Shown piece by piece: positions 35,675 through 47,208 of a stretch of 64,000 nucleotides of DNA; the first letter of the stretch is position 1; every line of letters starts with the position of its first letter. The notes under the pieces are model-generated. The model was not told where the DNA came from, ran no database searches, and worked only from the letters and a program-made list of their open reading frames with translations. The stretch is taken from contig NW_023998416.1 of NCBI RefSeq assembly GCF_014805625.2, positions 14,913,174 through 14,977,173 on the forward strand. Direction: 5' to 3'. This stretch comes from Glossina fuscipes. Taxonomy: Eukaryota; Arthropoda; Insecta; Diptera; Glossinidae. The position numbers and the translations under genes were made by a program.

Positions 35675-35702
35675 CATATATATATATATATATATATATA
35701 TG
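35675..35702. repeat. (TA)n microsatellite
   Basis: About fourteen TA units. Confidence 0.9.
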
Positions 35703-35934
35703 CCCATAAGCATGTATACGCTTATGTATGTGCCGCTTATGCAGAATTCATGGGTCATCGTACACATTTATGCAGTTATAATTTATTACTTGTGCAAAAT
35801 ATAAAAAAAAAAAAACCGTTTACACACACTCATATAACAATCCGTTTATACGTATAGAAAATATGCGCTCGTAAGTCGGTATATGTATAAATAGAATATC
35901 ATTAAAAATGGCGTTTGTCGTCTGACGATATGTT

Positions 35935-36040
35935 GAGATTGTTGTTGCTAGTTCTGTTTTTGTTGTTGTTGTCGTTGTTGTTATTTTTTTGTTGTTATTG
36001 TTGTTGCTATCGCTTTTGCTGTTGCTGTTGTTGGCTGTGG
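35935..36040. repeat. Interrupted (TTG)n tract
   Basis: TTG/GTT units mixed with CTG and TTA. Leucine- and cysteine-rich translations arise only from the repeat. Confidence 0.8.
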
Positions 36041-36532
36041 GAATCCATGTCGGCCTTAACGACTACGGTAGCGTCTATTTCAGCCTGGCTGTGCTATTGA
36101 CGACATCGATGATTTGTGCATATTTGCCAAACGAAGGCGTGGGAAGTGGTCAAACATTCTGTTGTATACTCTATCGTCTCCTTTTCATCGTCGCGCATTC
36201 ATTTGCCTCACAACCGCAATTAAACTTAGAACCGACCAGTCAGTCAATCAATCTGCCAGTCATTCGCCATATTGTTTATTATGCATATATACGCTTCGTT
36301 TAATTTTACTGAATAAGTTTATATGAGTGTAATATTGTTTATGTGTATGTTTGTCTATGTATATGTTTGCACGGCTGTAAGCGTAGATTTTTATATAGGA
36401 TTGAAACATTTCATATTAAATCGCTAACGATTTAATAAACAAAACTGCGTGCTTATGTACACTGAAGGTTGTTAGTCATTATTTTTAATTTGTATGAAAA
36501 AATGGAAAATCAATTTATATCCAAGTGCAACC

Positions 36533-36560
36533 AAAAAAAAAAAAAAAAAAAAAAAAAAAA
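36533..36560. repeat. A28 homopolymer
   Basis: Twenty-eight A in a row. It could mark the tail of a retroposed copy, but no 5' body was recognised. Confidence 0.9.
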
Positions 36561-38549
36561 GGAAAAAATAAACAAATAAAAATATTTTGAAGCTGATGTT
36601 CCTTTGAAAAGGGAATTTCAGAAATTTTAGTCAAACATAAATACCAAGTGATTAATTTTATATTCGATTACAATTTGCATTATTGCACACTTATATTTGA
36701 TTTTAATTTTAGAAATTTCAATTAAACATTCATTCATTTATTGATCATCCTCGAATTCATTAACGAAAACGAGAAATACATAGAACGGCCCATCCGTCTA
36801 CCAACTTACAATAATTAAAGAGTGATGTTTTTCAATAATTAAAAAGGCGAAAAACCACATGTCAAAGCAGACTGTGCTACATTTTCAACCTTCGACATTG
36901 CAATTACGTTCTGAACATAATTTTCTTTCATATATCCACCACGGTTTTAATCATCGCTAACGCCCACAATGACTTCAACTGCTAATCATTCTCTCTGTTA
37001 ATTGTCTATCTGTTAGCTGGATAATTGGCCTGACGCATGTTTATAGCTTGTCCCGTACAGATATGGGCTTTTATGTAGCCTGAAGGAAAACACCTCTACA
37101 GGTGTTAAATCGTAGGATCACTACGGCCTGAACAGAGAAGCGGTTATGGCGACCTAGTTTTTTAGCGAACAAAAGTAAAAGTTTTTAACGTTTTCTAAAC
37201 ATTCAGAAATCATGAGACCGCATTTTGTACCGAATTCTTTCACACCTGCATAAAAGTTCCTGTAACACTAAAAATTACAATTTCAAAAATTGTCGCTTCT
37301 AATGAAAGACTCTTTATTTATTTGAGAGAAGATTGTGTGCAGTCTGGCCTGTAAACATGAAAGATTGAAAAGATCTCCTGAAAGGAAATGAACGCCTTTG
37401 TCAATTATGGCTATTAAATGTTTTCTATTCCGAACACAAAAATGACACCATTTGAAATATGCAGAAGAGTCATTAATAGTATTTGTCTTATTCACCCAGC
37501 ACACTTTCACAAGCAATTCAATGCAAGATACTCGCAAACACATCTGATAAGATTGCAAGTTCTTCACGAAAATATATTGAACACTCTAGTTTTTGGAGGG
37601 TTTTCCATAATGATGGGCTAAATGTAAACAATAAGTAAGTGTAGGCGAAGCAGAAGTTGTGTGACTTAGTTATCTCCTATCTATCGTATGGTTTCTTGGA
37701 GAATCTGTCTTTGTAAAGTGAGACCATCGTTTATGCAACATTTCAAACTTCACTTCCATTTCTTTTTTAATCCTGTTTCTCTTCGGTGTTATATAAACAC
37801 AGGATAAGATTGACTCGCTTAAGTCTCAGTTCCCTATTCGTCTACTAGATCAAGATCAAAAAGTAATTTTAAAAAATTTTAAAAGGACTGCGGACAGGAT
37901 GTTGTGTTTGTAATAACAGCAACAATCATCTCTTTAAAGAGATATAATATTCGTAACAACTTTTTAGTAAATTTTTGTTGTCTTTGTCAAACATTTATAT
38001 TACATCGTATATATACATCGTATTTGAATATCTGAACAAAGTCGCATATCGAATGTAGAAAACTTTTATTCTGAAATTTAACAAAAATAATTTGCAACAA
38101 ACTTTACATTACTGTTATAATGCATTTAAACGAAAGGAAAACATTTTAGAAATAATTGTAAGATGAACACTACCAAGAAAGACTATCTGCTCTTATTTCG
38201 TTTGGTTAGTCTAATCGCTTTAACAATCTCAAATATTTTATTTACTGATATTGATAAGTTCTCCAGGTATTCTCAAGTCGTCTATAAGGTTATATCTTGC
38301 GAACACCAAAGCCGCGCACTTGCCTGCGAGGTCTGCTCGCTTGAGACAAGTAAAAATATTTCTTCGAACGAACTTTCCACTTAGCATATCAAATCAATAC
38401 ATAAGAATTGCAAAATGTACTGTTAAATGCTGCGAATATCTGTCTGCAAGTTACATTTATTAATCTAACGGCGGCTCGCTTGTAGATTCACTACGTGTCA
38501 AACTTCAGGCCAGTGTCTTCTATAAATATCAAATTACGGCTCTTTTTCT

Positions 38550-38900
38550 ACTTGTATGTTTGCAATAGCCACAAAGAGGTTTCCAATTCTCAATTGACTT
38601 AAGAGAGTGCGTCTATCCCGCAAAAATGAAACTCTGGCCCTCAACTTAAGCGAAAAGATTGGAAGCCCTTGCACGCAAATTGATATAGAAAGTGGGAAAA
38701 ATCAGTCAAAGGACATAGCTGCAATACCACGTAAACTGAGAACACCTCTGCTTTTTTTGGCTGCTAATTTCTCATCGACACCATATTAGACACAAGACAT
38801 AGATTTCCACCTATATTCGACAGAAACTGGAAAAAATCACCGGCATCCCCACGGAGTTGTTACAGAATACGAAAATTTCGTTCTTTTCTAGGATGAAGGC
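38550..38900 (+). repeat. Dispersed repeat block B (related to 33.27-33.83 kb)
   Basis: CGCAAAAATGAAACTCTGG, AATTGATATAGAAAGTGGG, CAGTCAAAGGACATAGCTGC, AATACCACGT, GACAGAAACTGGAAAAAATC, CCGGCATCCCCACGGAG and GAATACGAAAATTTCGTTC line up with block A. The core ATTGATAT..TCAAAGGA.AT..GCA.TACCA and the end GA.TA.GAAAATTT.GTT are the best kept. An open frame of 60 codons here is incidental. Confidence 0.55.
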
Positions 38901-39669
38901 GGTGGACGCATAAAAGTTTCGAATATAATTTTCTCATTCGTTCGCACTTGATAAAGTAAAAAAAAAGAAAAAAAATTAGCTTTCAACGAGAATAAACTTG
39001 TCAATAACGGCCCACGATCGGATGCAAGACAATGCAAGCGATTCAGCCCTTTACGTTGGCTGGGGGTATATACACTTTATTAGGTTTGTAATGCGCGTTT
39101 TTAGCGTCTCACAATAGGGAATGATACCTCGTATGTAGTGTGTGCCAGATATAAAAACATGACATTTTGATGTACATATATAATGTAAAGCGAACACAAA
39201 CAGTAAGCGTCTGCGGATAGATAGATTTGTGCAGATGTTTTAGAATGACCATCAAAAAAAAAAAAAAACGCTGAGCTTAAAAAATTGCACATGCAGTACA
39301 TTCTGTAACGTTTGATAAATAAAATGAAATAATTGAGCAATATTTCTTTACAAGAGAGAGCTCTTAATAAATTTGTGAAATCCTAGGCGAACATTTATCA
39401 ACAGTTGTCACATTAAAATCCTTTGACTGCTTGTGTACGGCAATATTCAATTAATTTGTATTGTGTACAATTCTAAAAGCTCTTCTTTTACTATAAAGCC
39501 GCTTTTCACATTAACTGACAAAAGATTAAAGACCTCCCACCCGGGGAATACTCCCTTTTATGGCACTAATACCTTGAAGACGATATGTATCGCTTGTGCA
39601 GTTGAAAGAGAGGTTGCGTGAATGCACTTGAAAGACTTGAGAACATCTTACCTATATATAAAGATAATA

Positions 39670-39670
<1 letters not shown>

Positions 39671-39710
<40 letters not shown>

Positions 39711-39810
39711 NNNNNNNNNNNNNNNNNNNNNNNNNNNNNNNNNNNNNNNNNNNNNNNNNNNNNNNNNNNNNNNNNNNNNNNNNNNNNNNNNNNNNNNNNN
39801 NNNNNNNNNN

Positions 39811-39850
<40 letters not shown>
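39671..39850. repeat. (TA)n microsatellite around the gap
   Basis: Alternating TA flanks the N run on both sides for about 35-40 bases each. The repeat itself probably caused the assembly break. Confidence 0.95.
39711..39810. other. Assembly gap of 100 N within a TA repeat
   Basis: Exactly 100 N interrupt a (TA)n run that spans 39,671-39,850. A gap of this round size usually marks unknown length. Open frames running across it are artefacts. Confidence 0.98.
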
Positions 39851-39856
<6 letters not shown>

Positions 39857-40188
39857 TATAATAAATGTTAGCACAGTTAGTCTTAGTGAAGAATAGAGTG
39901 AAAACGAAAGGGTGTGGGAAACACGAAAATAAATTCCAAATTGAATGCGAATTATAACTCAACATAATATTGAACTCATAAAATAATCACAAATCCTTGC
40001 ATTGATACTTTTGCGCTTACGTAGAGCGGGAGAAAGTTAAACACGTATAGAACTTCAATATCAGCAATATATTCAATACTCGTGCACTTTATCACGTAGC
40101 AATATGTATACGTATGTATTGATAATATGGCATTATATTTATGTGCAAACGGCATATACGAATAATGCATATACATACATTTACACAC

Positions 40189-40200
<12 letters not shown>

Positions 40201-40231
<31 letters not shown>
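40201..40231. repeat. (TA)n microsatellite
   Basis: About fifteen TA units, preceded by a shorter TA/CA tract. Confidence 0.9.
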
Positions 40232-40234
<3 letters not shown>

Positions 40235-42289
40235 AAACAAACGCGAATAAGGAGTGTCTTTGTGCAAAACGGATTGAAATCCTTATCCAATCCCAGGCAT
40301 TCTTTTGCCGTTGTAAGCATATTACTCAAGCTTTCATTTATACGATTAATATCACATTTTCGAGGCTTGCTCATTGAATTGCCGCGACAGACAGTCTGAC
40401 GATTTCCAAACACTTTTACCCCCTTTCTGCGGTTTAGCAAACCTCATCAACATATAAACCGACTTCCGTTCTATTCCGTATTGACAACAAACACTCTCAA
40501 TACAAATAAGCACACACCTGTACACATTGATGAGAGAGTGAGTACATGGACATAAATCAAGGGCTTGAAACGGTTGTTATGTAGCTTTAAAAGACAACTG
40601 AAGAATAGTTTATATGCTTCTCCGTTTTTTTTTAGCGGGCGTGTGTACCAATTGAATACGTAGTTGATAATGTCATCGCAAAAGGATAAGAAGTGTTAAA
40701 CTCACTGACTCAATACAAACGTGCATTGACATCGCATTACAAGTTCAATTCCATAGGCGAATTTGTCATAAATGCGACTCTAGCACATATACAAAAATAC
40801 TTTTTGATATTCTTCTCTAATCCTTATTCTCAATTGAATTGAAATCCTTACCATTGCACTTATTTAACCCTTCAATCACAAGAAAAGTGAAATAATTCGT
40901 TTTCCGGCTTTAATTTCTTCCCAAAAACTTTTCTTCAAAAGCCAAAGATTCAATTTTTCATACTCTACATCCATTTGCAGGGCATAGTTAACTTAGCCTG
41001 GTGTATACGAAACCTATAAGGACTTAAGATAGACCCAGCCTTCGGTATATTACGCCACATTTGGCAAAATCCTATAAGAAAAAAAGCTTAAGTTTTTAAT
41101 ATTTTTCGATAAAAATGCTTGGAAAATAGTATTTTGGACTATTTGTTGGACCACCCATAAAACCACTTTGCTTTGCACACAATAAGTGTTGGTGTTCTGC
41201 GATAGCAGAAATTGTTTACAATGTGATAATGGAAATTGGCCCCGAATAGCACATCAATTTATTGTCGTTTGCTGGGTTCATATAGATCCCATTTTGTAAA
41301 CGCTTTCCTCTATGAAATGCAAGCCTACGTGTGATACCAAGATCTAATATAGGACATGAATGAGATCTAAAAATGGATACGAAAATTTGTAAGGTAAAAG
41401 ATGTTCTTATCAAAAAACTTTAGACCAAATAAAATCTGGATCATGGCGATTCGAATTTTGGAGTCCCTTCCTATGTTACTATGAAAAACAAGCACTTGTA
41501 TGCAAACAAAGTTAAGTTTTTGATATTTTACAGTGAAAAATAGATAAAGTGTTGAAAGGGTTGGTGCAGAGCATTTAATGGTCAGTCCTTATCTTTTTAT
41601 TTATTAATTTCATTATCCAAGGACTGTTTTGCATACCTTTTCACTTTCCATTAATTGTGTTTTCGTAGAAACAAAAGGCAGAGGCGAGGAAGCAAATAAA
41701 CGAAATCTTGAATCATTTGCACCTTTGGGAAATTACATTGCATTAATGCATTCGTGAAATCTCATTAGCGCCCAAAAAACGATGTGTGGGGTCCAAGGGA
41801 AATTTCAAAAACAGAAAACAAATTCGAAGTTACAATGCGGATTAGATCTGATGCCGTTTCATATCTCTCATATGTTTATTATTATATAGAAATCTTTTTT
41901 TTTCAATTTGAATATACTAAAAATAAAGCATCACAAAAAAAAAGGTTCGACTCAAAAGAGAGATAATCTTGTTATGGTTTTTCTTCCTTGCAAAGAACAT
42001 GAAAACTCTTTTGTAAATAAAATGAAAATTAAATATCTTATGGTTACATATTTCTTATACTAAACTTATATGAAATGGAAAACTTTGATTAAGTATTGAC
42101 ATTTGAAATTTCTTTATGTTCAAATATCCATAGGCCTTTATAAGCTCGTATGGGCAAGAAAAAAGTGAGTACATAAAATTTATAATGCTTGCTATGAAGT
42201 TTTTAAGTTCATCTGGTTTATTCGTTTCATCATTTTATGACACATTTCATAGAAATTTACGTGAACAAGTGAAACAACTTTATAGATCA

Positions 42290-42610
42290 CGGCTGGCCGT
42301 TAAATACCCTACACAATCCTATACGTATTCATATAACGTATTTTCAAAATAAGGCGTTGTAGTGGTCAACAAAGTGCAGGAATCCGAATCATCCGAATCA
42401 GAGTTTGCGTTTGCACCAAAACAAGTCGGGTTATCAGATTTCGTCAAAATATCTCAAAAATGACGGCCTGTATATTGAACACGAGCGAAAACAAGACGGA
42501 CAAACGGACACACGGACAGATAAGTTTATATCGATTCAAGAAGTCACTCTGAATCGATCTCTATACAAAAAGGTGCATCTATTTTAAGCACTTTTGAGTG
42601 TTGCTCATAT
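42290..42610 (+). repeat. GACGGACA-type dispersed repeat
   Basis: Landmarks are AAATACCCTACAC at the left, AAAACAAGTCGGGTTATCAG, CAAGACGGACAAACGGACAC and ATCGATTCAAGAAGTCACTC. The end is TTTTGAGTGTTGCTCATAT. It shares long stretches with the 27.4 kb copy. The encoded 60-codon frame is not a gene. Confidence 0.6.
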
Positions 42611-42834
42611 TCGCAGAAACAACAAGTAGCGCAGAGTATCAAACTCATATTTGCTAACAAAAATTTGTATGACAAAGCAGTGCTAAGCATGGTAGACACC
42701 AATATGTAGCTTACAAACATTTGAAAAGTAGTAAAACCGACTCTCGTCTCTTCAAAAATAAATTTTTATTAAAATGATAAGAAACAAAGAAAAAAATCCA
42801 ACATAAATAGAAACTAAAGCCTTGTTAGGAACTT

Positions 42835-42990
42835 ATTGGCCTAAAATCAAGCGCCTTTTCCATCAATGCAAACGCGTGGTAATCAGAAAAAGTCAAGTCA
42901 AATAAGCCACGTAGACTCATATTTCCCAAGTTGAGCACTTCCATCTTTTAAGAAACCGGTTTTGTTGTACGTATGAATTTCGCTCATTTT
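42835..42990 (-). pseudogene. mariner transposase C-terminal fragment
   Basis: The minus-strand frame reads EVLNLGN, then LFDLTFSDYHAFALMEKALD and F. This is like the WEVL..PPYSPDLAPSDYHLFxSMxxAL part of mariner transposase, with the third catalytic Asp kept. A frame change separates it from the sequence upstream and a stop follows shortly after. It is short and strongly diverged. Confidence 0.5.
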
Positions 42991-45900
42991 TCCGATTAAA
43001 TATTGTTAACTCTTCTGCTTCCCCAGACTTGAACGGATCAAACCTTTCTGGTCCCATCAAAAGCAGAATATCGACTCCTTGCCGTAGCATAGTCTAGGGA
43101 TAGTTTGAGACGGTACGTCTAGATCAACCCGTGAATTTTTGCACGTGCAATTCTGAAGACGAATTTTCAATTCTAATCCCGAGTAATGCTAACAAAATTT
43201 CCTTTCATTTCGTTTGAGGAAAAGGTAATAATGCTGCACTGCGCCATTGCGTATTGTAGGGCATTCCGCCGTAAAACTCGACATGTTCAACGTAACTACA
43301 AACTGCGCTGGAAACCGAAACTTGTATTCCTAAGGCTATCTGCGCGCACATACCGATTTCATATTTACATACCTTGTGAATTTATATGATATTATATTAC
43401 ATACAATTATATACTGCGTAAATAATTGTTCAAACTGGAAGCGTTAATTACAGGTATGTGCACTTCGTCAGCGCAAAAGGGAAAACATTTTTTCTTCGTT
43501 TGTCTGCTTTTATGGCTTGGAGTCACGCCTTCTTTATTTCGCCCAGATTTGGTGTTAAATATTTCTTTTTTATTTTAATCAGCCCCCTCTTGAACGATGC
43601 CTTTCCTAGACGCTTTTCAAGTGAGGTTTATTCTTTAATGAGCACCGGCCTAGGTATGGTTTATATCTCTCTAATCCTATATGAATTCAAGATTGAACGT
43701 TAATTTCCTTTACAACATTCCATTTAGAGTGTTTTGATGGTGTATTTTTTTTTAACTTTGAATTGGGAAAAAATCTTCAAAGCCAGCTTTTCAATTTTTT
43801 TTTTTTTTTTCAGAAATAACTTTTTGTCATGTAATTTTAAAAACAATGGCCGACACCCACGAGTATATTCCATGACATCGATTGGCCAAATTTTTATTCT
43901 CATATCCAAGTAGCTGTTAAATGGCAAAGCGCGGATTTTTGCTAGTTGGTTACCGTCAAAGGGTTTACATATTTTCAAAGCATATAATTAGATAGCCTTT
44001 ATCTTTGAGACCAATTTACGGAATTAGTTTGTCAAATAATTTTCCAAATTTCAATGAATCGATTGTTTGAGGAGGAATGTAAGACATTGATCGTTCCATG
44101 ATCTGTGCACAACCCTTGCTAAGCTCAAGTGACAACATCGTATGCCAACGAAAAAAAACAAATAATAGGTAGCCTTTGAGATCCTTCTTAACCCACTGAT
44201 GCTTCGAGACTTCGATGTCCTATTAGTTTCTGCAGAATAGCAAAAATAGCCTGCTTCAAGACTTCTACAAACTGCAATCTAGGTTTAAATTCCTTCTCTA
44301 TAAAAAGCTAAATGAAATTTAAGTAAAAAAGTCTACTCTAGACAATCGCTTTCGCAACTTGTAGGCAGCTACGAGAGCAGAGAAGAATTAAGAATGATGT
44401 CTTAATTAAAGTTCAAGTAAAACTTGTCGTCACTGCAAAAGTAATAGCTGAGATATAATGCTATTAAATTTAAAAAAAAAAAGAAGAAAAAAAAAAAAGA
44501 ACGCTTCATATAAATTCATATCTTAATAAGTACGTGGATGTGTCCACAGACAACTTTTATTGTCCTCTGATCATTGTATGCAGCTTGACCTGACACCGGC
44601 ATTCATTTACTCATTCTTCCAGCCAGCAATCATACACTTGCGGTCGTTTCGCCGTCTGTGCGTTTGTTCGTTAGTTTCGTTTCGTTCGGTTGGTTACTTG
44701 GTTGCTTGGTTGGTTGATGCCACGAGATATGCGCGTATTCATAATGCATTCATATATAACTGCAATTTATTAAAAAAGTTAATTTTTGTCATCCTGTGCT
44801 ATCGTCACCAGGCTTATTACATAATATCAGGAAAAAATGTAATAACCTTTTAAAATATCCTGATTTCTTTCATATTTTTAATTACAAGCAAAAAAAAAAA
44901 AAAAAACAATTTTTTTAAACTTCAATTTAAAGTTCATATCAAAGAATTCCGTTTTTTTTAAAAGAATTTTTTTTTTTTATATTTTTTTATGCCTCTCAGT
45001 TATTTTATAGTAATGCGAATATATACAAATATATACTGCAAAAGTTATTTAGGTGAGTGCACTTTGTTCTGTCTTGACTTTGTTGCTCTTCATTTTCGAA
45101 TATATTCCTTGATTGAATTTCATTGTTAAACAATGACGCGAATATTTTATATAAAATTTATATTTCATTTTACTTCACAAACACAAAAAAACAAACGACA
45201 AAAATACCTGACCCAGGCAATCACTAAAGAAATCAATGCAGACATTGCGGCGTCTCTGAATAGAAATACATACATACATACATACATACATATAACAAAT
45301 TTTTTTTTTTTTATATTTTTTCGTTTTGAAAAGGCATACTAGGAAAAAATGGAAAGTTGAAAAAAGAAAGAAAGCAAGCACAACACGCACAAATATTAAT
45401 TTGTTCAAAGGAAAACTAAAGAAAACCTTTCTATTCTGTCTATTGTTTTAGTTTTTACCCATTTTAGGCAGACACGATGGCAACAGGTTATGGTATATAG
45501 TTTTCAGGCCAACAGGAAAACTGTCTTTTTTTTTTTTTTTGGAAAACTGCATTTTACCAAAATATTCGCAGAACACATTTAAATTGATCATTTAGGCATA
45601 GTTTCATGTCTATCCAGATTTAAATTAGCTCGCAAATGCAAGCTTCTATGGAAACAAACCGGATTTCAAGGGATTTACCGAACAAACTCGATTAAATATT
45701 TTGAAAAAATTACTAAAATAAAATACATTTACAAAGAGAAAGAAATGTGTGGTGATTATCCATTTTCTTGTTTTTCATTTATATACCTTTGCTGTTAAGA
45801 AGCTATCTTATAGGGATCTCTAAGCTAGCACTTAACCGAACATTCTATGTCTTAGATGAAATTAGAAAATGATATCAAGCAATTAATGTGTGTTTCATAT

Positions 45901-46329
45901 ATGTAAGTATTGAACGTAAGATAAAGTTTCTATTCTGTGATTTGTTTGTTATCTGACTTTCTCGGAATCGTTGGATAGTAATAAAATCGCCATAGTAATA
46001 TATCCGTTTAGCACACATTTTCAATAAATATTCATGATTCACTTATACTATGCTGAGCTACGTTTAACTGGCTATCAACACCGCCCAACAATTACCAAAG
46101 GTGATGAACTTGGCGTACGTTACTTGTAATAGTTTACACATAACCAATGGCTATTATTATTATTTACGCTTTGCTATATGAGAACATTTGATTATACCTT
46201 TCGATGACGGGATTTTCTCGCTTGGATGAGACCGATAGCGATCGTTCAGCATCAGAAGGAATGTGAGTAACCTACCACACTGTGTCTATAGAACGTAAAG
46301 TGAGTTTAAAAAAGAGCTACTATCCAGGC
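42991..46329. other. Non-coding stretch
   Basis: AT-rich with CATA repeat, GGTT-rich patch (about 44,680-44,720) and homopolymers. Nothing gene-like was recognised. Confidence 0.5.
45266..45292. repeat. (CATA)n tetranucleotide repeat
   Basis: Six to seven CATA units followed by a T12 run. Confidence 0.9.
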
Positions 46330-47060
46330 GCGTATGCTTGGACGAAATTTTAAATCTGAAGATTTCTTTACTCAATACTATCAAATGCTACCAAGCTTTT
46401 GCCATGAAAGCAATAATTTTTTATATCGTAATTCTCGCGAAAGTTGTGCATACGACAAGTGGGCGAAACAAAGTCCGCGATAAACTGTGTACGAATCGAA
46501 ACTTTCCAGTCAAATTCTCTCAATTTTTTGTCGAGTCGTCAGAAATGTTTGCGAGATTGGCATTGCCGTGATGAAAGACGACGACTTTCCCTTTAGATTA
46601 ATCTCAATATAATGACGTAATCGGGTCTGGTTGCTGACAATAGAGGATGAAATCAATCGTTTCACCAGACAGGGGCAACCCCATAATACACTATTCTTTT
46701 CCAAAGCATGCGCTCTTAACACGAGATTTACCAACATTTGTGCCGCTATATTTCTTTTCCACTGCAACCATTTCCACACATTTTCGTCGTAAATGCTCCA
46801 CTTTTCATCGTCCATTACCAAGCTCTTAAAAAATTATTAAATGTTGTTTCGTTTTAGCAGCGAGTCGCAGAGTGAAAATTGATCCATTGATCATTTGATA
46901 ATTCGTATCCATTCATATCCGAAGAGTAATCTTTCTTTTTGTATGTGGCTTTATACAAATGGTTCAAAAGTATTTTCGGCCCAATTTTTAGCCAATACGT
47001 AGCGGGGTTAAAGAGAAGAAATGTTCCGGCTTTATTAATTTTTTTGAAGAATTTCATCGA
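46330..47060 (-). pseudogene. Decayed mariner transposase, most of the coding region
   Basis: Minus-strand pieces in order are: NHLYKATYKK near 46,950 and GYELSNDQWIN near 46,890 (for NHLxKxGYxKK and VPHELx). SLCDSLLKRNNI lies near 46,860 and MDDEKWSIYDENVWKWLQWK near 46,810 (first Asp in DEKW). ETIDFILYCQQPD is near 46,650, VVFHHGNANLA near 46,570, KLREFDWKVSIRTQF near 46,510 and HGKSLVAFDSIE near 46,390. ICDSLLKRN, DEKW and LYCQQ are typical of irritans/cecropia-type mariners. The second Asp (HHDN) is Gly. At least four frame changes and several stops occur. No terminal repeats were recognised, so the true ends may lie outside these limits. Confidence 0.85.
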
Positions 47061-47184
47061 CTATATCAACGATCGATGAACCAAAGTGCGACGTGTCTTC
47101 AACGAATCAATCATTTACGGGCTCCTGATTTTGTTGAAACCGTCTAAGCGTTGTCGCGTTTATTCGTTCGCCAAATTAACAATC

Positions 47185-47208
47185 GGGGGGGGGGGGGGCG
47201 GGGGGGCG
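47185..47208 (+). repeat. Poly-G tract G14-C-G6-CGC
   Basis: An almost pure G run of about 21 bases in otherwise AT-rich DNA. It can form a G-quadruplex in principle. The exact length may be unreliable because such runs are hard to sequence. Confidence 0.85.

Larger units (their letters stand above)
33831..38549. other. Non-coding stretch between the two related repeat blocks
   Basis: Holds CA, TA and TTG repeats and an A28 run. No frame longer than about 100 codons and none with a recognisable motif. Confidence 0.5.
38901..42289. other. Non-coding stretch around the assembly gap
   Basis: TA repeats and the N gap dominate. The 154-codon minus frame at 39,976-40,440 crosses a TA/CA repeat and is not a gene. 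Confidence 0.55.

Noticed and set aside
39566..39965. Open frames of about 76-105 codons across the N gap
   Set aside because: They are TA-repeat Tyr-Ile translations joined by unknown residues.
39976..40440. 154-codon minus frame
   Set aside because: Its middle is Tyr-Ile repeat from TA and CA microsatellites; the flanks show no motif.
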